Positions 34,892 through 41,970 of a stretch of DNA of 64,000 nucleotides are shown in pieces (the stretch's first letter is position 1; every line of letters starts with the position of its first letter). The stretch spans positions 676,001 through 740,000 of the forward strand of contig NZ_LMPM01000001.1 in NCBI RefSeq assembly GCF_001423845.1. Reading direction: 5' to 3'. The DNA comes from Sphingomonas sp. Leaf357 (GTDB lineage Bacteria; Pseudomonadota; Alphaproteobacteria; Sphingomonadales; Sphingomonadaceae). The position numbers and the translations under genes were made by a program. A model generated the notes under the pieces. That model searched no databases. It saw only the letters and a program-made list of their open reading frames with translations, and was not told the origin of the DNA.

Positions 34892-34941
34892 TCTCTCGAT
34901 ACGCCGTCTCGACAAGCTCGACAGCTACTCGAGACGAACGG
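34892..34941 (-). repeat. Right 50-bp terminal inverted repeat of the GIY-YIG cassette
   Basis: The inverted copy of the left arm with two mismatches. Internal stem GTCTCGA (34906-34912) with TCGAGAC (34929-34935). It lies 12 bases upstream of the GIY-YIG start codon and 31 bases after the nrdR stop, so it could also act as the 3' hairpin of nrdR. Confidence 0.9.
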
Positions 34942-34972
34942 AAGCAGGTTAGATAGCCTTTTCAGACACGCC

Positions 34973-35434
34973 TCACCCCTTGCCCACTTCCGTCACGTTG
35001 CCGGCGAATTCCTCGAAATCCCTGGCCTCGCGGAAATCCTTATAGACGCTGGCGAAGCGGATATAGGCGACCGAATCCATCCCCTTCAGCCCCTCCATCA
35101 CGAGTTCGCCGATGCGTTTGGAGGGGATTTCGTTCTCGCCCTGCGTCTCCAGCTGGCGCTGGATGCTCGACACCAATTTTTCGAGACGGATCGAGTCGAT
35201 CGGGCGCTTGCGCGCCGCGATCGAGACCGAGCGCAGCAACTTGTCGCGGTCGAACGGCTCACGCTTGTCCTCGCTCTTGAGGACATAGAGGTCGCGCAAC
35301 TGAATGCGTTCGAACGTCGTGAACCGCGCGGCGCACCCCTCGCACTGGCGGCGGCGCCGGATGGCGGCACCGTCGTCGGTGGGGCGCGAGTCCTTTACCT
35401 GGCTGTCTTCATGTCCGCAAAAGGGGCAGCGCAT
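34973..35434 (-). CDS. nrdR: Transcriptional repressor NrdR
   Basis: 153 residues. An N-terminal zinc ribbon [18 protein letters not shown]...RRRRQCEGC with four cysteines is followed by an ATP-cone domain ([29 protein letters not shown]). NrdR senses ATP/dATP and represses ribonucleotide reductase genes. It starts directly after the stop of the small membrane-protein gene and is in the glyA direction. The glyA-nrdR linkage is common in Proteobacteria. Confidence 0.96.
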   Translation of the reverse strand: MRCPFCGHEDSQVKDSRPTDDGAAIRRRRQCEGCAARFTTFERIQLRDLYVLKSEDKREPFDRDKLLRSVSIAARKRPIDSIRLEKLVSSIQRQLETQGENEIPSKRIGELVMEGLKGMDSVAYIRFASVYKDFREARDFEEFAGNVTEVGKG

Positions 35435-35602
35435 TCAGAGCTTCTTCTTCGCCTTGAGATAGGCATAGCCGGCGCCCGCGGCCGCGCCGATGATCGGGCC
35501 GACGAACGGCGCCGGAATCGCCACCACCGCACCCAGCGCGGCCCATTTCGCCATGCTCTTGCCCAGCGGCTTGTCGATCTGGGGTTTGTCGAAATCGTTC
35601 AT
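35435..35602 (-). CDS. Small glycine-zipper membrane protein
   Basis: 55 residues. A polar N-terminus (MNDFDKPQIDKPLGKSMAKW) is followed by one Gly/Ala-rich hydrophobic stretch, AVVAIPAPFVGPIIGAAAGAGYAY, with glycine-zipper spacing and a Lys-rich tail KAKKKL. No known family is recognised. AAGGAA precedes the ATG. It sits between glyA and nrdR on the same strand with two-base and zero-base gaps, so it is probably co-translated with them. Confidence 0.7.
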   Translation of the reverse strand: MNDFDKPQIDKPLGKSMAKWAALGAVVAIPAPFVGPIIGAAAGAGYAYLKAKKKL

Positions 35603-35604
35603 GG

Positions 35605-36936
35605 TCAGATTCCTTCGGGATAGATCGGGAAGCGAGCGCACAAGGCGGCAACGCGTTCCTTCACCGCCGCCTCGACCTGCGCATCGCCTTGTTCGCCGTT
35701 CTTGCGCAGGCCATCGAGCACGTCGGCGACCATGTTGCCGATCTCGCGGAACTCGGCCGGGCCGAAGCCGCGCGTCGTGCCGGCGGGCGAGCCGACGCGG
35801 ATGCCGCTGGTCTTGGTCGGGGGGAGCGGATCGTTCGGGATGCCATTCTTGTTGCAGGTGATGCCGGCACGCTCCAGCGCCTCGTCGGCGTCCTTGCCGG
35901 TGACGCCGAGCGGAGTGAGATCGATCAAGGCAAGATGCGTGTCGGTGCCGCCCGAGACGACCTCCGCACCGCGTTCCTTAAGCGTCGCGGCCAGCACCTT
36001 GGCGTTCTCGACCACGGCGGCGATGTAGCTCTTGTAATCGGGTTGCAGCGCCTCGCCGAACGCAACCGCCTTGGCCGCGATGACGTGCATCAGCGGGCCG
36101 CCCTGAAGCCCTGGGAACACCGCGCTGTTGATCTTCTTGACGATGGCTTCGTCGTTGGTCAGCACCATGCCGCCGCGCGGACCGCGCAGGGTCTTGTGCG
36201 TCGTGGTCGTCACGACATGCGCGTGCGGCAGGGGCGAGGGGTGCAGGCCGGCCGCGACGATGCCGGCGAAATGCGCCATGTCGACCATGAAGAAAGCGCC
36301 CACCTCGTCGGCGATCGCGCGGAACTTCGCGAAATCGATCTGGCGCGGATAGGCGGAGCCGCCGGCGATGATCAGTTTCGGCTTGTGCTCCAGCGCGAGC
36401 GCGCGAACCTGCTCGAAATCGATCAGGTGCGTGACCGGATCGACGCCATATTGCACCGCGTTGAACCATTTGCCGCTCATCGCCGCACGCGCGCCATGCG
36501 TCAGATGGCCGCCGGCATCGAGGCTGAGGCCCATGATCGTCTCGCCGGGCCTGACCAGGGCGAGCATCACCGCGCCGTTGGCCTGCGCGCCGGAATGCGG
36601 CTGGACGTTGGCGAAGCCGCAGCCGAACAATTCGCACGCGCGCGCGATCGCCAGCGCCTCGATCTCGTCCGAGGGCTCGCACCCCTGATAGTAGCGCTTG
36701 CCGGGATAGCCCTCGGCATATTTGTTGGTGAACACGCTGCCTTGCGCCTGCAGCACCGCCTTGGAGACGATGTTCTCGGACGCGATCAGCTCGATCTGCG
36801 TCTGCTCGCGCTTCAGTTCGTGCGCTACGCCAGCGAAGATCGCCGGGTCGGCGTCGGCCAGGCCGCGGGTGAAGAAACCGTCCGGCTGGACGTCCCCGAG
36901 TACATTGGAGGCGTGGGTCTGCGGGTTCGTGCTCAC
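35605..36936 (-). CDS. glyA: Serine hydroxymethyltransferase
   Basis: 443 residues, slightly longer than the usual 415-435 because of an N-terminal extension. PLP enzyme signatures are [59 protein letters not shown] and the PLP lysine in [15 protein letters not shown]. It interconverts serine and glycine with tetrahydrofolate. The ATG overlaps the rpiB stop (ATGA), so rpiB-glyA-small ORF-nrdR form one operon. Confidence 0.97.
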   Translation of the reverse strand: MSTNPQTHASNVLGDVQPDGFFTRGLADADPAIFAGVAHELKREQTQIELIASENIVSKAVLQAQGSVFTNKYAEGYPGKRYYQGCEPSDEIEALAIARACELFGCGFANVQPHSGAQANGAVMLALVRPGETIMGLSLDAGGHLTHGARAAMSGKWFNAVQYGVDPVTHLIDFEQVRALALEHKPKLIIAGGSAYPRQIDFAKFRAIADEVGAFFMVDMAHFAGIVAAGLHPSPLPHAHVVTTTTHKTLRGPRGGMVLTNDEAIVKKINSAVFPGLQGGPLMHVIAAKAVAFGEALQPDYKSYIAAVVENAKVLAATLKERGAEVVSGGTDTHLALIDLTPLGVTGKDADEALERAGITCNKNGIPNDPLPPTKTSGIRVGSPAGTTRGFGPAEFREIGNMVADVLDGLRKNGEQGDAQVEAAVKERVAALCARFPIYPEGI

Positions 36937-37385
36937 TTTACAAGCTCCTCGAACTGGGGATGGCTGAGTTTCTCGACGCGCCCGGAATGGCGGCCGCCGG
37001 CGAAATCGGTGGTCAGGAAGGCGGTTACGCAGGCCTTGGCCATGTCCTCGCCAGTCAGGCGCGCGCCCAGCGCGATCACGTTGGCGTCGTTATGTTCACG
37101 CGCCAGCGCAGCGGAGAGCGGCTCGCCGACCAGAGCGCAGCGTACCGCCGGATGGCGATTGACCGAGATCGAGATGCCGACGCCCGATCCGCACAGGGCG
37201 ATGCCGCGTTCGGCCGATCCGGAAGCCATGGCGTCGGCAAGCGCATAGCCGAAATCGGGATAATCCACCCGGTCCGCACTGTGCGGGCCGAGATCGGCCA
37301 CGTCATGCCCAGCCTCGCGCAGCCAGGCGGCAAGCGCCGCCTTCAGATCGAAAGCGGCATGGTCGGATGCGATGGCGATGCGCAT
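36933..37385 (-). CDS. rpiB: Ribose-5-phosphate isomerase B
   Basis: 150 residues, RpiB/LacAB fold. [18 protein letters not shown] carries the substrate-binding Asp-His, and [23 protein letters not shown] carries the catalytic Cys and the GxG anion hole, followed by [15 protein letters not shown]. It interconverts ribose-5-phosphate and ribulose-5-phosphate. It is the first gene of the rpiB-glyA-nrdR operon. Confidence 0.95.
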   Translation of the reverse strand: MRIAIASDHAAFDLKAALAAWLREAGHDVADLGPHSADRVDYPDFGYALADAMASGSAERGIALCGSGVGISISVNRHPAVRCALVGEPLSAALAREHNDANVIALGARLTGEDMAKACVTAFLTTDFAGGRHSGRVEKLSHPQFEELVK

Positions 37386-37529
37386 GCTCGGCGTGCGTGT
37401 CCCTGATACTGTCCCGGGGTGAGCGTATGCGGGCGCTCTTACGCAAAGCCTGCGGCGAACGCCACCTTGGATATCGGCATCTGCGCTATCGATTGCCGTC
37501 TGCTCACAAGCCCTGTAGCAAGACGACCT

Positions 37530-38132
37530 GTGACAGACTCGCGCCCAGCCGAACCGATCGGACCCAAGGTCGATCCGGCCGTCGCCATCGCGGCGCGGGC
37601 GTATCTCACCGATATGCTGGTGAAGACCGGGGATGAGGATCGCCAGGCGTTCCGGGAATTGTACCAGCTGACCTCGGCGAAACTATTCGGCATCACCTTC
37701 CGTATCTGCGGCGAACGGCAAGCGGCGGAAGATGTGTTGCACGACGTATATCTCACGATCTGGAAGCGCGCCGGGGCCTATGAGCCGTCGCGGGCCAGCC
37801 CGATCACGTGGCTTGCCACGATCGCGCGCAACCGCGCGATCGACTGGCGGCGCGCGCAGACCATCCGCCGCGCCAGCCCGATAGAAGACGCGCCGCCGAT
37901 CGCCGACAGCGCACCTTTGGTCAGCGACACGATGGTCGCCGATCAGGATGCGAGCCTGCTGCATGGCTGCCTTGATACGCTCGAGCGGCGTCAGCAGGAC
38001 GCGATCCGCACCGCCTTCTTCGACGGCACGACCTATGCCGATCTGGCGCTGGCGCAGAACGTACCGCTAGGCACGATGAAGAGCTGGGTACGGCGCGGCC
38101 TCCTCAAGCTGAAGGAGTGCCTCGAATCGTGA
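37530..38132 (+). CDS. ECF-family RNA polymerase sigma factor (SigK-like arrangement)
   Basis: About 200 residues. Sigma region 2 is FRELYQLTSAKLFGITFRICGERQAAEDVLHDVYLTIWKRA. Region 4 is LERRQQDAIRTAFFDGTTYADLALAQNVPLGTMKSWVRRGLLKLKE with a helix-turn-helix. The start is uncertain: a GTG at 37530 is chosen, and other starts up to 37614 are possible. It is followed by a four-base overlap (GTGA) by an RskA-type anti-sigma factor and then a fasciclin gene, the arrangement known from SigK-RskA with MPT70/MPT83 in mycobacteria. Control by the neighbouring anti-sigma factor is inferred from this. Confidence 0.88.
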   Translation: MTDSRPAEPIGPKVDPAVAIAARAYLTDMLVKTGDEDRQAFRELYQLTSAKLFGITFRICGERQAAEDVLHDVYLTIWKRAGAYEPSRASPITWLATIARNRAIDWRRAQTIRRASPIEDAPPIADSAPLVSDTMVADQDASLLHGCLDTLERRQQDAIRTAFFDGTTYADLALAQNVPLGTMKSWVRRGLLKLKECLES

Positions 38133-38878
38133 GCGACGACACGCTTCTTCCCGCGGACGACGGTCCCGATCCCGATGTCGCCGCCGCCGAACTGGCGCTG
38201 GGGCTGCTGGAGGGCGAGGAGCGCGCGCTGGCGTTGCGTCGCGTGCTGGCCGAGCCGGGCTTCGCGCATTCGGTCGAGGTCTGGCGTACCTATCTCTCGC
38301 GGTTGTTCGATCTCTGGCCGGAAATGACGCCATCGGGCGGTGTGCTGGCGCGGATCGAACGGTCGATCGACGCGCCGGCCGTGCCGGTCGAGATGCCGGC
38401 ACAGCGCAGGTCGTTGCTGTGGCCCGGCATCGCCGCGGTCGCCAGCCTGCTTGCCGCGAGCCTGTTGCTCGTCGTTCTGCTGCGCCCGATCTCGGTGCCG
38501 ACCGCGCCGCCGCAACCCAAGCCGACCATGGCCCCTGCGCCGGCCCAGATCCTGGTCGCGGCGATCGACCCCGCCACGACCGGCGCGCCGGTGACGGCGG
38601 TGTACGATCCGGCTTCGGGCGGATTGCGGCTCACCGAGGCGGCACTGGCCGATGCCAATCAGAGCGCCGAATTGTGGATCATCGGCGCGGATGCCACGCC
38701 GCATTCTCTCGGGCTGCTCCGGACCAAGGGCGGCACGGTGCTGACCGTGAACGCCGCCAATCGCGCGCAGATCGCAGCGGGGGCGACCTTGGCCATCTCG
38801 CTCGAAGCGGTCGGTGGTTCGCCGACGGGCCAACCGCAGGGTCCCGTGGTCGCCAAGGGCACGCTCTCGCAGGTCTGA
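38129..38878 (+). CDS. RskA-type membrane anti-sigma factor
   Basis: 249 residues. A cytoplasmic N-terminal helical zone (AAAELALGLLEGEERALALRRVLAEPGF, then WRTYLSRLFDLWPEM) is typical of anti-sigma-K factors. One membrane helix (IAAVASLLAASLLLVVLL, about 105-122) follows, then a periplasmic domain with AVYDPASGGLRLTEAAL and ELWIIGADATPHSLGLL typical of the RskA C-terminal domain. It would hold the ECF sigma factor at the membrane until a periplasmic signal triggers release. The start is a GTG overlapping the sigma stop. Confidence 0.88.
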   Translation: MSDDTLLPADDGPDPDVAAAELALGLLEGEERALALRRVLAEPGFAHSVEVWRTYLSRLFDLWPEMTPSGGVLARIERSIDAPAVPVEMPAQRRSLLWPGIAAVASLLAASLLLVVLLRPISVPTAPPQPKPTMAPAPAQILVAAIDPATTGAPVTAVYDPASGGLRLTEAALADANQSAELWIIGADATPHSLGLLRTKGGTVLTVNAANRAQIAAGATLAISLEAVGGSPTGQPQGPVVAKGTLSQV

Positions 38879-38957
38879 CTGCATCCGGGCACGGTGGCCG
38901 CCCGTAGCTGACGGCAGTCCGCACACTAGCGGATGCAAAAGGCAGGAGAGCCATTCC

Positions 38958-39512
38958 ATGACCCCTCAGATTCGTGCATCCATTCTCGCCGTCGCGCTCG
39001 TCGCCGGCGGTTCCACGCTCGCTTATGCCAAGGGCAATCCGATGGTCGGCGGTGCGGCGATGTATCCCACCAAGAACATCATCGAGAACGCCGTCAATTC
39101 GAAGGATCACACCACGCTGGTCGCGGCCGTCAAGGCCGCCGGTCTGGTCGATACGCTGTCGGGCAAGGGTCCGTTCACCGTGCTCGCGCCGACCAACGAA
39201 GCGTTCGCCAAGCTGCCGGCCGGCACGGTGGAGACGTTGGTGAAGCCCGAGAACAAGGCGACGCTGACCAGCATCCTCACCTATCATGTCATTCCCGGCA
39301 AGATCAGTGCGGCGGCGATCAAGGCCAATGCGGCCAAGCATATGGGCAAGGCGACATACACCACCGTCAACGGCGGCACGCTGACCTTCTCCAAATCGGG
39401 CAGCGGCTGGGCCGTGACCGATGCCAAGGGCGGCATGGCCAACATCACCATTGCCGACGTCAACCAGTCGAACGGCGTGATCCACGTCATCGACACGGTG
39501 CTGATGCCCTGA
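38958..39512 (+). CDS. Secreted fasciclin (FAS1) domain protein
   Basis: 184 residues with a signal peptide ending near TLAYAKG and a single FAS1 domain: H1 box GPFTVLAPTNEAFAKLPAG, the YHVIPG motif and H2 box GVIHVIDTVLMP. FAS1 domains mediate weak cell-surface or matrix adhesion. AGGAGAG precedes the ATG. It lies 79 bases after the anti-sigma gene on the same strand. The protein could be the output of that sigma factor, as MPT70 is of SigK; I did not find a convincing ECF promoter by eye. Confidence 0.9.
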   Translation: MTPQIRASILAVALVAGGSTLAYAKGNPMVGGAAMYPTKNIIENAVNSKDHTTLVAAVKAAGLVDTLSGKGPFTVLAPTNEAFAKLPAGTVETLVKPENKATLTSILTYHVIPGKISAAAIKANAAKHMGKATYTTVNGGTLTFSKSGSGWAVTDAKGGMANITIADVNQSNGVIHVIDTVLMP

Positions 39513-39652
39513 TCGTCAGCGATCGGGAATTTCCGGGCGCGCCGCATCCAGGTGATCGGCGCGCTCGTATCTTTCGCGTCTTTCCCCAAGAGAAAGACCG
39601 GTATCGGGCGATCATCCCCTTTGTGACCGCCCGAGCGTAAGCGTAGCGTATT

Positions 39653-39686
39653 CGGACCTGTCGGTGCCCCAATGCCGGCAGGTCCG
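39653..39686. terminator. Hairpin terminator between fasciclin and glycosyltransferase genes
   Basis: Outer stem CGGACCTG (39653-39660) with CAGGTCCG (39679-39686), plus an inner CGG/CCG pairing, followed by TCTCGTTT. It lies between two convergent genes, 140 bases after the fasciclin stop and 13 bases before the end of the GT2 gene. Confidence 0.65.
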
Positions 39687-39699
39687 TCTCGTTTCGGGG

Positions 39700-41178
39700 T
39701 CAGGCGTCGCGCGAGGCGCGGATCGCGCTTCGGCTCTGCGCGGTCCAGGTTTCCTTTCCGGTCAGGAACGCGACCCAGCCGAGCAACGCGCCCCAGTGAC
39801 GGAACAGCTGGAACGTGAACGGCTCCAGGATCGCGGCGATCAGCGCCGGCCCCCAGTGCAGCCCTTCGCTCTGTCCGGTCCAGCGTGCGTACAGGCGCAG
39901 GGAACCGAGGTGGAAGCTGAGATCGATCGCGATCTTGGCGAGCATGATAGCCAAGATCGGCAGCACGATGTGGAACCGGCCGCTGACCAGCACCACGATC
40001 AGGATCGCGAAGGCGGCGAGACCATAGATCGGCTGCACAGTATCGAGCGCCTTTACGGGGAGCATCTGCGTGCCGAGTTGCCCGAAGCGACGGTTGCCGA
40101 CCATGTCACGATTCCAATGCTGCGTCTGCAGGAAGCCGCCGAACCAGCGCCGGCGCTGGCGCAGAAAGGCGGGCAGGGTGGCGGGAGCATCGGTACGCGC
40201 GATGGCGCGACCGATCACGCGGACGCGCCAGTCGAGCCCGGTATCGGCAGCGTGGCGGTGCAGGCGGTGGATCAGTTCGTAATCCTCGACCATGCAGTCC
40301 GGATCGAACCCACCGACCGTCACCACCGCTTCGCGCCGGAACGCGGCGAACGCGCCGGAGATCAGCAACAGGCTGTGCTGCTGCTCCCAGGCGTGGCGCG
40401 ACAGGAAATTGCGGACATATTCGTAGGTCTGGAACCATTCGAACAGCCGACCCGACAGGTTCGGCCCGCACATCGGCTTGATCACACCGGTCGCCGCGAC
40501 CAGTTCGGGTTCGGCGGCGAAGGCGGCGCGCATCGCGGCGATCGCGCCCGGATCGAGCAGCGTGTCGGCATCGACCGTCAGCATCACCTCGGTGTCGATC
40601 TCGAGCATCGCCGCGTTGAGCGCGCGGGCCTTGCCGCCATGGGGCAGGCGCAGCCAGCGCAGCGAGGGCAGGATCGGGCTGGACGGACTGATGATTCCGA
40701 GCGCGGGCGGCGTGAGGCCATAGCGCGCGGCGAACACCGCCGGGGTGGCGTCGTCCGAACCGTCGTCGGCGATCAGTATCACGTCCGGCGCATCGTCCTG
40801 CGCGGCGAGGCGATCGATCGTCACGTCGAGTACCGCCGCCTCGTTGCGCGCCGCCACGATGACCGCGAAGCGCGGGCGGGCGGTGCTCGCGGCCGGCATT
40901 AGCGCGCCGTGGCGCAACGGCCAGATCCGCCATGCGGTGAACACCAGAAGGGCCGTGTCGTAGAGGATATAGGCGATGCCGACCGACCACACCGCGATCC
41001 CCTGGCGCAGGAACGCCTGGGCGATCAGAGCGGCGAAGATCGCGAACACGCCGACGCTGATCGACCGGCTGGCGAACCCCACCGGCTGCGGGTTGAGCCG
41101 GGGCGATTGCACCGCGAAGGCATTGGCGAGGGCATCCGCCGCTGGGGCGAGCGCATCCGCCGCAGGGGTCTGGATCAT
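39700..41178 (-). CDS. Membrane GT2 glycosyltransferase (N-acetylglucosaminyltransferase/cellulose synthase-like)
   Basis: 492 residues. Two N-terminal helices (SVGVFAIFAALIAQAFL and about 60-85) precede a GT-A domain with FAVIVAARNEAAVLDVTIDRL, ILIADDGSDDAT, LTVDADTLLDPGA (DxD), FMVED-type CMVEDYELIHRL and the processive-type RQRRRWFGG. Three to four C-terminal helices follow. The QxxRW-like motif (FLRQRRRW) points to a processive beta-glycosyltransferase related to PgaC or hyaluronan synthase. Product and partners are unknown, and no PgaB-like gene is near. It is transcribed alone. Confidence 0.8.
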   Translation of the reverse strand: MIQTPAADALAPAADALANAFAVQSPRLNPQPVGFASRSISVGVFAIFAALIAQAFLRQGIAVWSVGIAYILYDTALLVFTAWRIWPLRHGALMPAASTARPRFAVIVAARNEAAVLDVTIDRLAAQDDAPDVILIADDGSDDATPAVFAARYGLTPPALGIISPSSPILPSLRWLRLPHGGKARALNAAMLEIDTEVMLTVDADTLLDPGAIAAMRAAFAAEPELVAATGVIKPMCGPNLSGRLFEWFQTYEYVRNFLSRHAWEQQHSLLLISGAFAAFRREAVVTVGGFDPDCMVEDYELIHRLHRHAADTGLDWRVRVIGRAIARTDAPATLPAFLRQRRRWFGGFLQTQHWNRDMVGNRRFGQLGTQMLPVKALDTVQPIYGLAAFAILIVVLVSGRFHIVLPILAIMLAKIAIDLSFHLGSLRLYARWTGQSEGLHWGPALIAAILEPFTFQLFRHWGALLGWVAFLTGKETWTAQSRSAIRASRDA

Positions 41179-41273
41179 GAAATGTCGCGCTCTCGGGGAG
41201 AAAGAGTGCCGCCCCTCTAGCGCCGCATCGCTGGCCGCACTAGCGTTTTAGGGATCGATCGCGGGAGCTGCAT

Positions 41274-41831
41274 ATGGACGTCGGACGCTATACCAGAACC
41301 GCGATGCTGTTCCACTGGGTGATCGCGCTCGGCATCCTCGTGAATGTCGCCCTGGCCTGGCTGTGGCCGTATCTCGCCGACGAGAAGGTGCGGCCGGCGA
41401 TCGATACGCACAAGTCGATCGGCGTGACGCTGCTCGGGCTCGCGGTTCTGCGCCTGTTATGGCGTTTCGCGCATACCCCACCGGCCTATCCCGCCAGTTA
41501 CCAAGGCTGGGAGCGGACCATATCGCATGTCGTTCATTGGGGGCTGTACCTGATCATCTTCGCGATGCCGCTGACCGGGTGGATCATGGATTCGGCGTAC
41601 AAGGACGCGGCGAGCCATCCGATGCACTGGTTCGGCACGTTCGAATTCCCGCGCATCGGTTTCATCATGACTCTGGATCCCGCCTTGCGCAACAAGGTAC
41701 ATGACGGGTTCGGTGCGGCGCACGGGCTGCTGCAATGGCTGCTGTATCTGCTGGTGCTGGTCCACATAGCGGGCGCGCTGAAGCACCAGATGCAGGGGGA
41801 GAAGGAATTGCAGCGGATGTTGCCGGGGTAA
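41274..41831 (+). CDS. Cytochrome b561 (CybB-type)
   Basis: 185 residues, four membrane helices with histidines at helix positions typical of di-heme b561: YTRTAMLFHWVIALG, IDTHKSIGVTLLGLAVLRLLWR, HVVHWGLYLIIFAMPLTGWIM and LLYLLVLVHIAGALKHQ. Such proteins carry electrons between quinone and periplasmic acceptors, sometimes oxidising superoxide. It stands alone, divergent from the GT2 gene, and is followed by a palindromic repeat. Confidence 0.88.
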   Translation: MDVGRYTRTAMLFHWVIALGILVNVALAWLWPYLADEKVRPAIDTHKSIGVTLLGLAVLRLLWRFAHTPPAYPASYQGWERTISHVVHWGLYLIIFAMPLTGWIMDSAYKDAASHPMHWFGTFEFPRIGFIMTLDPALRNKVHDGFGAAHGLLQWLLYLLVLVHIAGALKHQMQGEKELQRMLPG

Positions 41832-41846
41832 GCTTCTCAGCAATTT

Positions 41847-41960
41847 CCGTCATCCCGGACTTGATCCGGGGTCCATTCCTCCGCCCGCGGTGCCGTTGCG
41901 CTTCTCGCGCCGACATTGCCAAGCGGCCCGTTGGATCCCGGATCAGGTGCGGGATGACGG
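41847..41960. repeat. 114-bp palindromic repeat between cytochrome b561 and ppc
   Basis: Left arm CCGTCATCCCGGACTTGATC... (41847-41874) and right arm ...CAGGTGCGGGATGACGG (41933-41960) are inverted copies matching at 25 of 28 positions, separated by 58 bases. The CGTCATCCCGGACTTGATCC core is a widespread alphaproteobacterial dispersed-repeat motif. It lies between convergent genes and could serve as a shared 3' hairpin. Confidence 0.85.
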
Positions 41961-41970
41961 GAGCGACGGT

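Larger units (their letters stand above)
34541..34941. mobile_element. 401-bp putative mobile cassette: GIY-YIG gene between 50-bp inverted repeats
   Basis: Arms at 34541-34590 and 34892-34941 are inverted copies matching at 48 of 50 positions, with outer ends CCGTTCGTCTCGAG and CTCGAGACGAACGG. Each arm can also fold by itself (GTCTCGA...TCGAGAC). Only the GIY-YIG gene lies between them. It sits between trmJ and nrdR, two genes normally unrelated to mobile DNA. I see no target-site duplication. No transposase, integrase or RAYT is present, so the nuclease is the natural candidate for moving or maintaining the element. Confidence 0.7.
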
